In this document: positions 24,874 to 33,567 of the stretch, one piece after another
How the letters are laid out: every line of letters starts with the position of its first letter
Position numbering within the stretch: the stretch's first letter is position 1
Assembly: GCF_001701025.1 (NCBI RefSeq)
Contig: NZ_CP016793.1
Coordinates: 2,418,001 to 2,482,000, forward strand
Direction: 5' to 3'
DNA from: Lentzea guizhouensis
Lineage (GTDB): Bacteria > Actinomycetota > Actinomycetes > Mycobacteriales > Pseudonocardiaceae
Length of the DNA: 64,000 nt
Position numbers and translations under genes: made by a program
The notes under the pieces: generated by a model
Databases searched by the model: none
What the model was told of the DNA's origin: nothing
Seen by the model: only the letters and a program-made list of their open reading frames with translations

Positions 24874-27405
24874 TTGACCGCCGAGGCCCTCCCCGCCGAC
24901 CTGCGCCGAGCTGTGTGCCAGCTCGCGCGGACCCCGCGACTACTGGTCGCCAGTGACTACGACGGAACACTCGCGCCGATCGTGAGCGACCCGGAGGCGG
25001 CCCGCCCGCTCCCGGAGTCGGTGAACGCACTGCGTTCACTAGCGTCGCTGCACGAGACGACGTCGGCTGTGATCTCCGGTCGTGCGCTGCGCGACCTGGC
25101 CACCCTGTCCCGCCTGCCGGGCGAGGTCCACCTCGTCGGTTCCCACGGATCGGAGTTCGACGTCGGCTTCGTGCACGCGCTGGACGCCGACGCCAAGGCG
25201 TTGCTCCGGCGCATCGAAGCCGAGCTCGAAGAGATCGTCGACGGCCAGCAGGGCGTCCAGCTGGAGGTGAAGCCCGCCTCCGTCGCCGTGCACGTGCGCC
25301 GTGCCGCGTCGGAGGAGATCGGCGAAGCCGTGCTGGCCGCCGTCCGCTCCGGTCCGTGCACGTGGGACGGCGTGCAGGTGACCGAGGGCAAGGCCGTCAT
25401 CGAGCTCGCCGTCGTGCAGACCGACAAGGGCCACGCCCTCGACATCCTGCGCCACCAGGTCGGGGCGACCGCCGCGATCTTCCTCGGCGACGACGTCACC
25501 GACGAGAAGGCGTTCGCCCGCCTGACCGGCCCGGACGTGGGCATCCGCGTCGGCGCCGGCGAGTCGCTGGCCCAGTACCTCGTCGACGACCCGTCCGACG
25601 TGGCCACGGTGCTCGCGTTTTTGCTGGAGGAGCGGCGCGCGTGGCTGCACGGCGACCAGGCCGTGCCGATCGAGCGCCTGACGATGCTCGCCAACGAGCG
25701 TTCCGTTGCACTCGTGACCCCGGACGCGAAGATCAACTGGCTGTGCCACCCGGAGCCGGACTCGGCCGCGATCTTCGCGGACCTGCTCGGCGGACCGGCG
25801 GCCGGCCACTTCTCGATCAAGCCGGAGCACGGTTCGCTGCCCCTGGGCCAGCGCTACCTGCCGGGCACGATGATCGTGGAGACCCGCTGGTCGCGACTGC
25901 TCGTGACGGACTACCTGGAGCACGACCTCGCCTCGCACCGCACCGACCTGGTGCGGCGCATCTCCGGCTCGACCAACGCGGTGATCACGTTCGCGCCGCG
26001 CCCGGAGTTCGGCCAGGTCCCGGTGCGGTTCATCCGCGAGCGCGAAGGCCTGCGCGTGGTCGGCACGTCCGACCCGATGGTGCTGCGCTCCCCCGGTGTC
26101 GACTGGGAGATCACCTCCGACGGCATGCAGGAGACCGCGCGCGCCGTGGTCCGCCCGCGCGAGGGCGCGCCGGTGTTGCTGGAGCTGCGCTGCGGCACCG
26201 ACGACATCTCCGAGCACGCCCTGAACGAGTCGGTGCGCCGTGACCGCGCGGCCGGCTACTGGTCGGACTGGGCGGCGGGCCTGAAGCTCCCGACCGTGCA
26301 GACGGACCTGGTGCTTCGTTCGGCACTGACGCTGCGCGGCCTGGTCCACAAGGACTCCGGCTCGATCATGGCGGCGGCCACCACGTCACTGCCCGAGGAG
26401 CTCGGCGGCGTCCGCAACTGGGACTACCGCTACTGCTGGCTGCGCGACGGCGCGATGACCGCCGCCGCCCTGGTGTCGGTGGGCTCGTTCGCGGAGGCCG
26501 ACGGCTTCCTCGCGTGGCTGCACGGCGTCCTGGAGACCATCCCGGGCCCCGAGCGGCTGCACCCGCTCTACACGCTGCACGGCACGCAGCTCGGCGCCGA
26601 GGCCGTGATCGACACGCTGCCCGGCTACGCGGGCTCCCGCCCGGTCCGCGTCGGCAACCTCGCCAACCAGCAGGTCCAGCTCGACGTGTTCGGCCCGGTC
26701 GTCGACCTGGTCGTGCAGCTGGCGTCGGCCCGCGGCTCGCTCTCGGACAACGACTGGGCGATGGTCCAGGCGATGGCCGAGGCCGTGGCCCGCCGCTGGC
26801 ACGAGCCCGACCACGGCATCTGGGAGGAACGGCACGCGCCGCGCCACCACGTGTACTCGAAGGTCATGTGCTGGCTGACCATCGACCGGGCGATCAAGCT
26901 CGGCGAGCAGTTCGGCCGTGAGCTGGACCCGTCGTGGGTGCCGTTGCGCGACACGATCGCGACGGACGTGCTGAAGAACGGCTGGAACGACGAGGTCCAG
27001 TCGTTCACGACCGCCTACGACGGCGACGACCTGGACGCGGCGTCGTTGTTCGTCGGCCTGTCCGGGCTGATCGACCCGGCCGACGAGCGGTTCCAGTCGA
27101 CGGTGACCGCGATCGAGGCCGAGCTGCGGTCCGGGTCGACGGTGTACCGGTACCACCGCGACGACGGCCTGCCCGGCGACGAGGGCGGGTTCCACCTGTG
27201 TGCGGCCTGGATGATCGAGGCGTACCTGCTGACCGGGCGGCGGACCGAGGCCGAGGAGCTGTTCGGGCAGATCGTGGCGGCGGCCGGGCCGACCGGGCTG
27301 CTGCCGGAGGAGTACGACCCGGTGGCGGAGCGGTCGCTGGGGAACCACCCGCAGGCGTACTCGCACCTCGGGTTGATCAGGTGTGCGCAGTTGCTGTCGC
27401 AGTGA
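24874..27405 (+). CDS. otsB: Fused trehalose-6-phosphate phosphatase and GH15 glycosidase
   Basis: The 843-residue protein has two domains. Residues 1-255 are a HAD phosphatase (nucleophile Asp28 and Asp30 in SDYDGTLAP, LVGSHGSEFD, FLGDDVTDEKAF). Residues about 270-843 are a GH15 glucoamylase/trehalase-type domain (NWDYRYCWLRDGAMT, LHPLYTLHG, GIWEERHAPRHHVYSKVMCW and PEEYDP near the end, with catalytic glutamates). The first domain should release trehalose from its phosphate; the second may hydrolyse trehalose or another alpha-glucoside. It starts at TTG 24874 behind AGGAGGGG. Having opposing activities on one chain is striking. Confidence 0.9.
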   Translation: MTAEALPADLRRAVCQLARTPRLLVASDYDGTLAPIVSDPEAARPLPESVNALRSLASLHETTSAVISGRALRDLATLSRLPGEVHLVGSHGSEFDVGFVHALDADAKALLRRIEAELEEIVDGQQGVQLEVKPASVAVHVRRAASEEIGEAVLAAVRSGPCTWDGVQVTEGKAVIELAVVQTDKGHALDILRHQVGATAAIFLGDDVTDEKAFARLTGPDVGIRVGAGESLAQYLVDDPSDVATVLAFLLEERRAWLHGDQAVPIERLTMLANERSVALVTPDAKINWLCHPEPDSAAIFADLLGGPAAGHFSIKPEHGSLPLGQRYLPGTMIVETRWSRLLVTDYLEHDLASHRTDLVRRISGSTNAVITFAPRPEFGQVPVRFIREREGLRVVGTSDPMVLRSPGVDWEITSDGMQETARAVVRPREGAPVLLELRCGTDDISEHALNESVRRDRAAGYWSDWAAGLKLPTVQTDLVLRSALTLRGLVHKDSGSIMAAATTSLPEELGGVRNWDYRYCWLRDGAMTAAALVSVGSFAEADGFLAWLHGVLETIPGPERLHPLYTLHGTQLGAEAVIDTLPGYAGSRPVRVGNLANQQVQLDVFGPVVDLVVQLASARGSLSDNDWAMVQAMAEAVARRWHEPDHGIWEERHAPRHHVYSKVMCWLTIDRAIKLGEQFGRELDPSWVPLRDTIATDVLKNGWNDEVQSFTTAYDGDDLDAASLFVGLSGLIDPADERFQSTVTAIEAELRSGSTVYRYHRDDGLPGDEGGFHLCAAWMIEAYLLTGRRTEAEELFGQIVAAAGPTGLLPEEYDPVAERSLGNHPQAYSHLGLIRCAQLLSQ

Positions 27406-27419
27406 GTTGAGTTCGTTCG

Positions 27420-27464
27420 AGTGCCGCCGCGGTCGTGATTTTCACGGGCGCGGCGGCACTTTTT
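27420..27464. terminator. Intrinsic terminator with T-run
   Basis: A perfect 12-bp stem (AGTGCCGCCGCG) with a 17-base loop is followed by TTTT on the plus strand, 14 bases after the OtsB fusion. It overlaps the 3' end of the opposite gene. Confidence 0.8.
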
Positions 27465-27972
27465 CGATGACCCTTGCGGTGCCCGGGGAAGGGCCCAGCA
27501 GGGTGATCTGGTCGCCCTTTGCCAGGTGGGCCCAGGCTGGGGGGACGAACGGGCGCAGGCGGGCCGTGGCGCGTTCGCCGGCGTGCAGCGTGGGCTTGGA
27601 CTCGATCCACAGGGCGGCGACGCGGGTTTCCCCCGTCAGGTCCCAGGTTGGGCGTTCGTTCCTGGCGTTGAGAGGGTCGGCGCTGTGGGCGAGAGTGAGT
27701 TGGACGCGGAGCAGGCCTTGGATTGATTCCACGCAGCGCCACTGGGGCCAGGACGGGTCGTGGTCCAGTTGGATGGCCGCTTCGGTGAGGAGGGCCCAGA
27801 AGCGCGGGGTCTGCCAGGTGTTGCCGGGGTGGTCGGACAGGAGGTCCAGGACCAGGTCGTACTCCTCGTGGTCGAGGTAGTCCTGGACCTCGTCGGAGGG
27901 GATGTCGGGTGGGAGTTGGGCGGCGGCCAGGCGGAGGAGCTCGCCGATTTCGTGGTCGTGGATCGACGGCAC
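27442..27972 (-). CDS. Hypothetical protein with EF-Tu domain-3-like C-terminus
   Basis: The 176-residue protein has a helical N-terminal half (HDHEIGELLRLAAAQLPP, then EVQDYLDHEEYDLVLDLLSDH). Its C-terminal half has the pattern ATARLRPFVPPAWAHLAKGD...ITLLGPSPGTARVIE, similar to the beta-barrel domain 3 of EF-Tu. The start GTG 27972 gives the compact protein; upstream in-frame sequence is low-complexity Thr/Pro and was left out. No membrane segment is visible. Its role is unknown. It lies 61 bases downstream of the radA stop on the same strand. Confidence 0.6.
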   Translation of the reverse strand: MPSIHDHEIGELLRLAAAQLPPDIPSDEVQDYLDHEEYDLVLDLLSDHPGNTWQTPRFWALLTEAAIQLDHDPSWPQWRCVESIQGLLRVQLTLAHSADPLNARNERPTWDLTGETRVAALWIESKPTLHAGERATARLRPFVPPAWAHLAKGDQITLLGPSPGTARVIEKVPPRP

Positions 27973-28033
27973 GTGGAGTATTCGATCACTTGGTGAGGGC
28001 CCGCCTGGCGGCGGGCTGTTCCTGAGGCGTGGG

Positions 28034-29458
28034 CTAGTCGTTGTCGTTGTCGTTGTCAGGGGCGTCCTTGGCGTTCTTGCCGCCATTGCTTCCACCGCTG
28101 CTGCGGCGGTTGAGGCCGAGGACCTCCAGGGCCGAGACGAGGTCGTTGGCCACCAAGGCGCGGACGCCGTCCGGGAGTGGGCCGTGGTCTGGTGGGACCA
28201 GGGCCTTCTTGAAGCCGAGCCGGGCCGCTTCCTGGAGGCGTTTGCCGACGCCGTTGACCCTGCGGATCTCGCCGGCGAGGCCGACTTCGCCGAGGACGAC
28301 CAGGTCGGCGGGCAGGGCGATTTCGCGTTCCGCGGAGGCTACGGCGAGGACCACGGCGAGGTCGGCGGCGGGTTCGACCAGGCGCATGCCGCCGACGGTG
28401 GCGGTGAAGACGTCCTTTTGGAAGAGGTTGACCTTGCCGCGCTTTTCGAGGACGGCCAGGGCCATGGAGATGCGGGCCGAGTCGAGGCCGCTCACCGCTC
28501 GGCGGGGGGCCGGAAGGTTGGTTTTGGCGACCAGGGCTTGGACCTCGCCGAGCATGGGGCGTTTGCCCTCGACGATGACGGTGACGCAGGTGCCTTCGAC
28601 TGCCTTTTCGCGGCGGGTGAGGAAAAGGCCGGAGGGGTCGGGGACGCCGACGATGCCGTCGTCGCGGAGTTCGAAGCAGCCGACCTCGTCGGCGGCGCCG
28701 TAGCGGTTCTTGATGCCTCGCAGGAGGCGGAGGGAGGAGTGGCGGTCGCCTTCGAACTGGAGGACGACGTCGACGAGGTGTTCGAGGACGCGGGGGCCCG
28801 CCACTGAGCCGTCCTTGGTGACGTGGCCGACGAGGACGACCGGGAGGCCGCGTTCCTTGGCCATGGCGATGAGGCCCGAGGCGACGGTGCGGACCTGGGT
28901 GACGCCGCCGGGGACGCCCTCCACGGAGACGGTCGACATGGTCTGGATGGAGTCGACGATCAGCATGGAGGGTTTGACGGCGTCGACCTGGCCGAGGAGC
29001 GCGCTGAGTTCTGACTCGGCGGCGAGGTACATCTCGGGGTGGAGGTTGCCGGTGCGTTCGGCGCGGAGGCGGACCTGGCCCGCGGACTCCTCGCCGGTGA
29101 CGTAGAGGCAGCGGCCGTGGGACTCGGCCCAGCGGTGGGCGGTCTCGAGGAGGAGGGTCGACTTGCCGACGCCTGGTTCGCCGGCCAGCAGGACGACGGC
29201 GCCGGGGACGAGGCCGCCACCCAGGACGCGGTCGAACTCGCTCACGCCCGTCGTGAGGGCGCGGGCCGACTCGATGTCGACCTCGCCGATGGGGCGGGCC
29301 GCCGACGTCGGGGCGCCTGCCACCACGCGGGTCGCGGATGCGGTGCCGCGTTCCTCGATGCTGCCCCAGGCCTGGCACTCGGGGCAGCGGCCGAACCACT
29401 TCGCCACCTCGTGCCCGCACTCGGCACAACGGAAGATCGGCCGCGCTGTCTTCGCCAC
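28034..29458 (-). CDS. radA: DNA repair protein RadA
   Basis: The 474-residue protein opens with the RadA zinc finger (FRCAECGHEVAKWFGRCPEC). It then has the RecA-like ATPase (Walker A LAGEPGVGKSTLLLE), the RadA-specific KNRYGAADEVGCFE motif (K-N-R-F/Y-G) and a Lon-protease-like C-terminal domain. It ends in the acidic tail DNDNDND. RadA drives branch migration in homologous recombination. GTG 29458 is preceded by a -10 TACCGT with no ribosome-binding site; longer starts to 29644 are not supported. In mycobacteria disA flanks radA, but it is not found here. Confidence 0.96.
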   Translation of the reverse strand: MAKTARPIFRCAECGHEVAKWFGRCPECQAWGSIEERGTASATRVVAGAPTSAARPIGEVDIESARALTTGVSEFDRVLGGGLVPGAVVLLAGEPGVGKSTLLLETAHRWAESHGRCLYVTGEESAGQVRLRAERTGNLHPEMYLAAESELSALLGQVDAVKPSMLIVDSIQTMSTVSVEGVPGGVTQVRTVASGLIAMAKERGLPVVLVGHVTKDGSVAGPRVLEHLVDVVLQFEGDRHSSLRLLRGIKNRYGAADEVGCFELRDDGIVGVPDPSGLFLTRREKAVEGTCVTVIVEGKRPMLGEVQALVAKTNLPAPRRAVSGLDSARISMALAVLEKRGKVNLFQKDVFTATVGGMRLVEPAADLAVVLAVASAEREIALPADLVVLGEVGLAGEIRRVNGVGKRLQEAARLGFKKALVPPDHGPLPDGVRALVANDLVSALEVLGLNRRSSGGSNGGKNAKDAPDNDNDND

Positions 29459-29465
29459 GCCTCGA

Positions 29466-29471
29466 ACGGTA
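29466..29471 (-). promoter_or_regulatory. -10 element (TACCGT), leaderless start of radA
   Basis: On the minus strand TACCGT ends seven bases before GTG 29458, and no ribosome-binding site is visible. Confidence 0.5.
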
Positions 29472-29612
29472 GAGCACACCCCCGACAGAAACCGGAACCA
29501 GCAGGTCAGCGGGGATGCGGAAGTTCTTTGAAGATTTTTGAGGCGAGGTGTCGATCCGGCACCCAGGCCGTTCGACGCATCAGTGGAAAGACACCACAGC
29601 CTGGAGGACACC

Positions 29613-30041
29613 GTGACCACCGCTACCGCGACCCAGACCCGCAAGTTCGCCGTCGGCCGCTACGCCACCGTCGTCACCCGCGTGCTGACCGGCCTGCTGT
29701 TCGCCACGACCGGGCTGAACGGCTTCCTGATGTTCATGCCAGCGCCCGACCCCAGCACGATGGCGGCCGAGGGCGTGGCGTTCAACACCGCGCTCTACGC
29801 GACCGGGTACATGGTGCAGCTCATGTCGGGCGTCCAGGTGCTTGCCGGCGTGCTGCTGGTGGCCGGGCGGTTCGTGCCGCTGGCGCTCGCGCTGCTGGCG
29901 CCGGTGGTCGTGAACATCTTCCTGTTCCACGTGTTCCTGGAGCCGAGCGGCATGGTCGTGGCGGTGCTCGTGGTGGCCGCGGAGATCGGGCTGGCGTGGG
30001 CCTACCGCGACAAGTTCCGCCCGATGTTGCAGGCCCGCTGA
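29613..30041 (+). CDS. DoxX family membrane protein
   Basis: The 142-residue protein has four membrane segments. The family-typical first helix is VTRVLTGLLFATTGLNGFL; the second contains MVQLMSGVQVLAGVLLV. DoxX-like proteins are poorly understood and have been linked to redox stress in mycobacteria. GTG 29613 follows GGAGG by five bases. An open extension to 29538 is not needed. The gene is divergent from radA and convergent with the lipoprotein gene. Confidence 0.85.
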   Translation: MTTATATQTRKFAVGRYATVVTRVLTGLLFATTGLNGFLMFMPAPDPSTMAAEGVAFNTALYATGYMVQLMSGVQVLAGVLLVAGRFVPLALALLAPVVVNIFLFHVFLEPSGMVVAVLVVAAEIGLAWAYRDKFRPMLQAR

Positions 30042-30057
30042 GCGGTGCTCGAAACGA

Positions 30058-30092
30058 AAACGCCGCTCCTGGCAGGACCAGGAGCGGCGTTT
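30058..30092. terminator. Bidirectional terminator (perfect 15-bp hairpin)
   Basis: The arms AAACGCCGCTCCTGG and CCAGGAGCGGCGTTT enclose a five-base loop between the convergent doxX and lipoprotein genes. The A/T ends serve both strands. Confidence 0.85.
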
Positions 30093-30109
30093 CGGCGTTC
30101 GGGGAGCGG

Positions 30110-30898
30110 TCAGTGACCGCCGTCGTGGCCCTCGCTGACGCGCTCGTGGCCGGAAGGAGCGACCGGCACCTCCAGGGTGAGCGAGCCCGCCTTCTCGAAG
30201 AGGAACGTGACCTTGACCGTCTGCGCGGCGGTGACGTCCTTCGACAGCTTCTTCAGGGTGCAGCGGATCTGCAGCACCTCGAGCGACTGGTCGTGCGCGG
30301 CCGACGACGAGGTCGGCGACACCGAGGACGAACCCGACGGGCGGCCGGAGGACGAGGCGGCCGAGGAACCCGAGGTCGGCGAGACCGAGGACGGCGTGCC
30401 GGTGCTCGACGGGGCGCCCGAGGACGACACACCCGACGACGGAGCGCCCGAGGACGGCGTCAGCGACACCGAGGCCGAGCCCGACGTGGAGGGCTTCGAC
30501 GACGACGGCGAGGAGGTCTTGGACGGCGCGTGGGAGGCGTCGTACTCGGCGCGCAGGGCGTACTGAGCCGGGATGTCCTTGCTGCCGACGATCTCGGCCT
30601 CACCGGAGGCGGCCTCGGACTTGATCGAGAGCAGCTTGTCCGGGGTCGAGCCGGTGTTCGCGATGACGAACGTCATCGGCACGTCTTCGCCCTCGTGGTA
30701 GCGGTTGCCGTCCGGCGGGAAGGCCAGCATCGCGTTGCGGACCGCCATCGGGCCCGCGTTTCCGCTCGCACCGTCCACGGCGGCGACCTGGGTGTCGGTC
30801 TGGGTGATCTGACCGGCGCTGCAGCCGACCGCCACCAGGCCGAGGCCCGCGGCCAGCGCTGCCGTCACGATCATCCGGCGAGACACTCCTGAGTTCAC
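30110..30898 (-). CDS. LpqE-like lipoprotein with Ser/Pro-rich insertion
   Basis: The 262-residue product has a lipoprotein signal (IVTAALAAGLGLVAVGC). A beta-rich domain (MAVRNAMLAFPPDG, EDVPMTFVIANTG) is interrupted by about 65 residues of Ser/Thr/Pro/Gly repeats, and the strand pattern resumes with LEVLQIRCTLKKL. Its position between radA and carD equals LpqE (Rv3584) in Mycobacterium tuberculosis, and the visible motifs fit; LpqE is about 180 residues, so the insertion explains the extra length. GTG 30898 is preferred over starts further upstream. It is divergent from carD. Confidence 0.75.
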   Translation of the reverse strand: MNSGVSRRMIVTAALAAGLGLVAVGCSAGQITQTDTQVAAVDGASGNAGPMAVRNAMLAFPPDGNRYHEGEDVPMTFVIANTGSTPDKLLSIKSEAASGEAEIVGSKDIPAQYALRAEYDASHAPSKTSSPSSSKPSTSGSASVSLTPSSGAPSSGVSSSGAPSSTGTPSSVSPTSGSSAASSSGRPSGSSSVSPTSSSAAHDQSLEVLQIRCTLKKLSKDVTAAQTVKVTFLFEKAGSLTLEVPVAPSGHERVSEGHDGGH

Positions 30899-31128
30899 GG
30901 CTCCAGCGTCCTTCCTAGGGAACAACCACCAGGCAAAGAGCCTAACCGGGACCCGGAAAGCCGACGCGACGTGGTGCCAATCGATCTTGGCCACCCCGTA
31001 CGTTGCACGCGAACAGGTGGTTTGTCAACCCCCCGCATGGCCCTGACCAGCGCTAACGGATCATCGCGCGGCGTGGGAAGGGTTGCTGGACGTGTTAGGA
31101 TGGAGGAAGCGAAAGGGGCAGAGGACAC

Positions 31129-31617
31129 ATGGTTTTCAAGGTCGGAGAGACCGTCGTCTACCCGCACCACGGTGCCGCTCTCATCGAAGCAATCGAGACC
31201 CGCGTGATCAAGGGCGAGGAGAAGAAGTACCTCGTTCTCAAGGTGGCGCAGGGCGACCTCACCGTTCGGGTTCCCGCTGACAACGCCGAGATCGTCGGCG
31301 TGCGCGATGTTGTCGGCCAGGAGGGACTCGACCGGGTCTTCGAGGTCTTGCGTGCTCCCCACACCGAGGAGCCGACCAACTGGTCTCGGCGGTACAAGGC
31401 CAACCTTGAGAAGCTCGCCTCCGGCGATGTGAACAAGGTTGCGGAAGTGGTGCGCGACCTCTGGCGGCGCGAGAAGGATCGCGGGTTGTCCGCCGGCGAG
31501 AAGCGGATGCTGGCGAAGGCGCGGCAGATACTGGTCAGCGAGCTGGCGCTGGCCGAGGGCACCGACGAGGACAAGGCCGAGGTCCTCCTCGACGAAGTTC
31601 TCGCCACCGCGTCGTAG
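31129..31617 (+). CDS. carD: CarD family RNA polymerase-binding transcription factor
   Basis: The 162-residue protein begins [20 protein letters not shown], the Tudor-like RNA polymerase interaction domain (residues 1-55). It continues with the helical DNA-binding domain containing [17 protein letters not shown] with the promoter-wedging tryptophan. CarD stabilises open complexes at rRNA and housekeeping promoters. A TAGGAT box at 31097-31102 could be its -10, and the leader holds GAGGA-like sites. It is followed by ispD and ispF as in mycobacteria. Confidence 0.97.
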   Translation: MVFKVGETVVYPHHGAALIEAIETRVIKGEEKKYLVLKVAQGDLTVRVPADNAEIVGVRDVVGQEGLDRVFEVLRAPHTEEPTNWSRRYKANLEKLASGDVNKVAEVVRDLWRREKDRGLSAGEKRMLAKARQILVSELALAEGTDEDKAEVLLDEVLATAS

Positions 31618-31656
31618 TCACGAACAAACACACAGAGCATCGGATACCGCCGCAAC

Positions 31657-32349
31657 ATGAGTGTTGTCGCGCTCGTGCCCGCGGCCGGTCGGGGTGAGCG
31701 TCTGGGCTACGGCATGCCCAAGGCGCTCGTGCCGGTCAACGGGGTACCGCTGTTGACCCGTGCCGTGCAAGGTCTGTTCGCGTCAGGCCAGGTTCAGCAC
31801 GTCGTCATCGCGGCTCCGCCGTCCGATGTGGATCAAGTGCACACCGTTACCGCCTCGCTGGCCCCGGCCGGCGGGGCGGTGCACGTGCTTTCCGGGGGCG
31901 CGCAACGCACCGACTCGGTGCGCCTCGCCCTCGACCACGCGCTCCGGGTGATCCCGGACACCTCCATCGTGCTCGTCCACGACGCCGCTCGTGCGTTCAC
32001 CCCTCCCGAGGTCATCGCCGGGGTCGTGGCCGCGGTGCGCGACGGTCACGACGCCGTCATCCCGGTGCTGCCGGTCGCCGACACGATCAAGCAGGTGGAC
32101 GAGGTCGGAGTAGTCGTCTCCACACCTGACCGGGCCGGCCTGCGAGTCGTCCAGACCCCGCAGGGTTTCCGCGTCGACGTTCTCAGAGCGGCCTATTGCT
32201 CCGGTATTGCCGCGACTGACGACGCTGGTCTTGTCGAGAAGAACGGTGGCGCGGTCCACACAGTTCCCGGGCACGCGCACGCCATGAAGATCACCACCCC
32301 GTTCGACCTCGCGGTCGCGGCGGCGCTGTTCACAGGAGAACGAGCGTGA
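31657..32349 (+). CDS. ispD: 2-C-methyl-D-erythritol 4-phosphate cytidylyltransferase
   Basis: The 230-residue enzyme has the nucleotide-binding [45 protein letters not shown] and TPQGFR motifs. It forms CDP-methylerythritol in the MEP isoprenoid pathway. It lies between carD and ispF, which it overlaps by four bases (GTGA), so two steps of the pathway are translationally coupled. Confidence 0.97.
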   Translation: MSVVALVPAAGRGERLGYGMPKALVPVNGVPLLTRAVQGLFASGQVQHVVIAAPPSDVDQVHTVTASLAPAGGAVHVLSGGAQRTDSVRLALDHALRVIPDTSIVLVHDAARAFTPPEVIAGVVAAVRDGHDAVIPVLPVADTIKQVDEVGVVVSTPDRAGLRVVQTPQGFRVDVLRAAYCSGIAATDDAGLVEKNGGAVHTVPGHAHAMKITTPFDLAVAAALFTGERA

Positions 32350-32813
32350 GAATCGGCCAGGGCGTCGACGTCCACCCGATCGAGGCAGGTCGTGAGTGCT
32401 GGGTCGCCGGCCTGCTCTGGGAGGGCGTGGACGGGTGCGCCGGTCACTCGGACGGTGACGTCGCCTCCCACGCGCTGTGCGACGCACTGCTGTCCGCCGC
32501 GGGCCTGGGCGACCTGGGCGCGGTGTTCGGCACGTCGGATCCTCGCTGGTCAGGCGCACACGGCGTGGTGCTGCTCGAAGAGGTCCGGCGCCTCGTCGAG
32601 GAAGCCGGTTACCGTGTGGGAAACGCCACAGTCCAGGTGATCGGCAACGCACCGCGCATCGGCAAGCGCCGCGAAGAGGCGCAGAAAACGCTCTCCGAGG
32701 CCGTCGGCGGCCCCGTCTCCGTGGCGGGCACGACGACCGACGGACTCGGTCTCACCGGGCGGAACGAGGGCCTCGCCGCCATCGCGACGGCCCTGCTCGT
32801 CCCCGTAGCCTGA
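32346..32813 (+). CDS. ispF: 2-C-methyl-D-erythritol 2,4-cyclodiphosphate synthase
   Basis: The 155-residue enzyme has GQGVDVHPI (metal Asp and His), [17 protein letters not shown] and the C-terminal [19 protein letters not shown]. It makes the cyclic diphosphate of the MEP pathway and works as a trimer with zinc. The start is GTG 32346, overlapping the ispD stop. Confidence 0.97.
   Translation: MRIGQGVDVHPIEAGRECWVAGLLWEGVDGCAGHSDGDVASHALCDALLSAAGLGDLGAVFGTSDPRWSGAHGVVLLEEVRRLVEEAGYRVGNATVQVIGNAPRIGKRREEAQKTLSEAVGGPVSVAGTTTDGLGLTGRNEGLAAIATALLVPVA
32806..32811 (+). promoter_or_regulatory. -10 element (TAGCCT), leaderless start at 32819
   Basis: TAGCCT overlaps the ispF stop codon and ends seven bases before ATG 32819; no ribosome-binding site is seen. 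Confidence 0.45.
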
Positions 32814-32818
32814 GCCGC

Positions 32819-33211
32819 ATGGCCACGCTTTCAGACGCACAGCGCGCACTGCTGGACAGCCCCAACTACGCCACCGTCGCGACGCTGTCCAAGGACGGCA
32901 GCCCGCAGACGTCGGTCGTGTGGATCAAGCGCGACGGCGATGACGTGCTGTTCTCCACCGTCGTCGGCCGCGCGAAGGAGAAGCACCTCGCGCGTGACCC
33001 GCGGGTGAGCATCACGGTGATCAACGGCGAGAACCCGTACCAGTACACCGAGTTCCGCGGCGAGGCGTCGCTGACGACCGAGGGTGGAGCCGAGCTCATC
33101 AACGAGCTGTCGCACAAGTACGGCGGCCGCGACTACACCGGCGACGCCGGCACCGACAACGTGCGCGTCATCGTCCGCGTGAAGGTCTCGAAGACCACCG
33201 GCAACGTCTAG
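32819..33211 (+). CDS. PPOX-class F420/FMN-dependent oxidoreductase
   Basis: The 130-residue split-barrel protein has the family core YATVATLSKDGSPQTSVVWI, GRAKEKHLARDPRVSI and the YTEFRGEASL strand. Actinobacterial members bind coenzyme F420 or FMN and reduce small substrates such as biliverdin or quinones. It follows ispF by five bases but probably also has its own leaderless promoter. The substrate is unknown. Confidence 0.85.
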   Translation: MATLSDAQRALLDSPNYATVATLSKDGSPQTSVVWIKRDGDDVLFSTVVGRAKEKHLARDPRVSITVINGENPYQYTEFRGEASLTTEGGAELINELSHKYGGRDYTGDAGTDNVRVIVRVKVSKTTGNV

Positions 33212-33235
33212 CCGGGTCGTTCCAGCCGGGTCGTT

Positions 33236-33514
33236 CTAGTCAGGCAGCTTCAGCACGGCCGTGCCGCCGTCGAGGTCGATCCGGCTCCTCGGCGGCGCCC
33301 CGTCGCCCTCCTCGTCGCGCAGCTGCCGTTCCTCCTTGCGGTACTCCAGCTCGTCGCGCTTGCCCGGCTCGAACGTCGCCCCCAGCTCACCGATGCCCGC
33401 GGTGGCCATCGGCGTGCCCTTCTTGCGCCGCACCGCCCGTTCGACCACCGCCAGCACGAACAGGGCCGCGACCAACGCCGGTAAGGACATCGCGAACAGG
33501 AAGCCTGGGCTCAT
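33236..33514 (-). CDS. Small membrane protein (DUF6191-like)
   Basis: The 92-residue protein has one N-terminal membrane helix (FLFAMSLPALVAALFVLAVVERAV). A cytoplasmic tail follows that contains GIGELGATFEPGKRDELEYRK, the recognisable core of DUF6191. The function is unknown. It is divergent from the TIR-domain gene. Confidence 0.7.
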   Translation of the reverse strand: MSPGFLFAMSLPALVAALFVLAVVERAVRRKKGTPMATAGIGELGATFEPGKRDELEYRKEERQLRDEEGDGAPPRSRIDLDGGTAVLKLPD

Positions 33515-33554
33515 GAATGGAGAACTTCCGTCAGGACGTGATGGTTCCCACTAC

Positions 33555-33560
33555 TAGAGT
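33555..33560 (+). promoter_or_regulatory. -10 element (TAGAGT), leaderless start of the TIR gene
   Basis: TAGAGT ends seven bases before GTG 33568. An identical arrangement, TAGAGTCGGCG then GTG, occurs at 34522-34537. Confidence 0.5.
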
Positions 33561-33567
33561 CGGCGCG

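Noticed and set aside
30177..30566. Acidic 129-codon plus-strand frame opposite the LpqE-like lipoprotein
   Set aside because: Its Asp/Glu richness is the mirror of the Ser/Pro repeat codons on the true strand.
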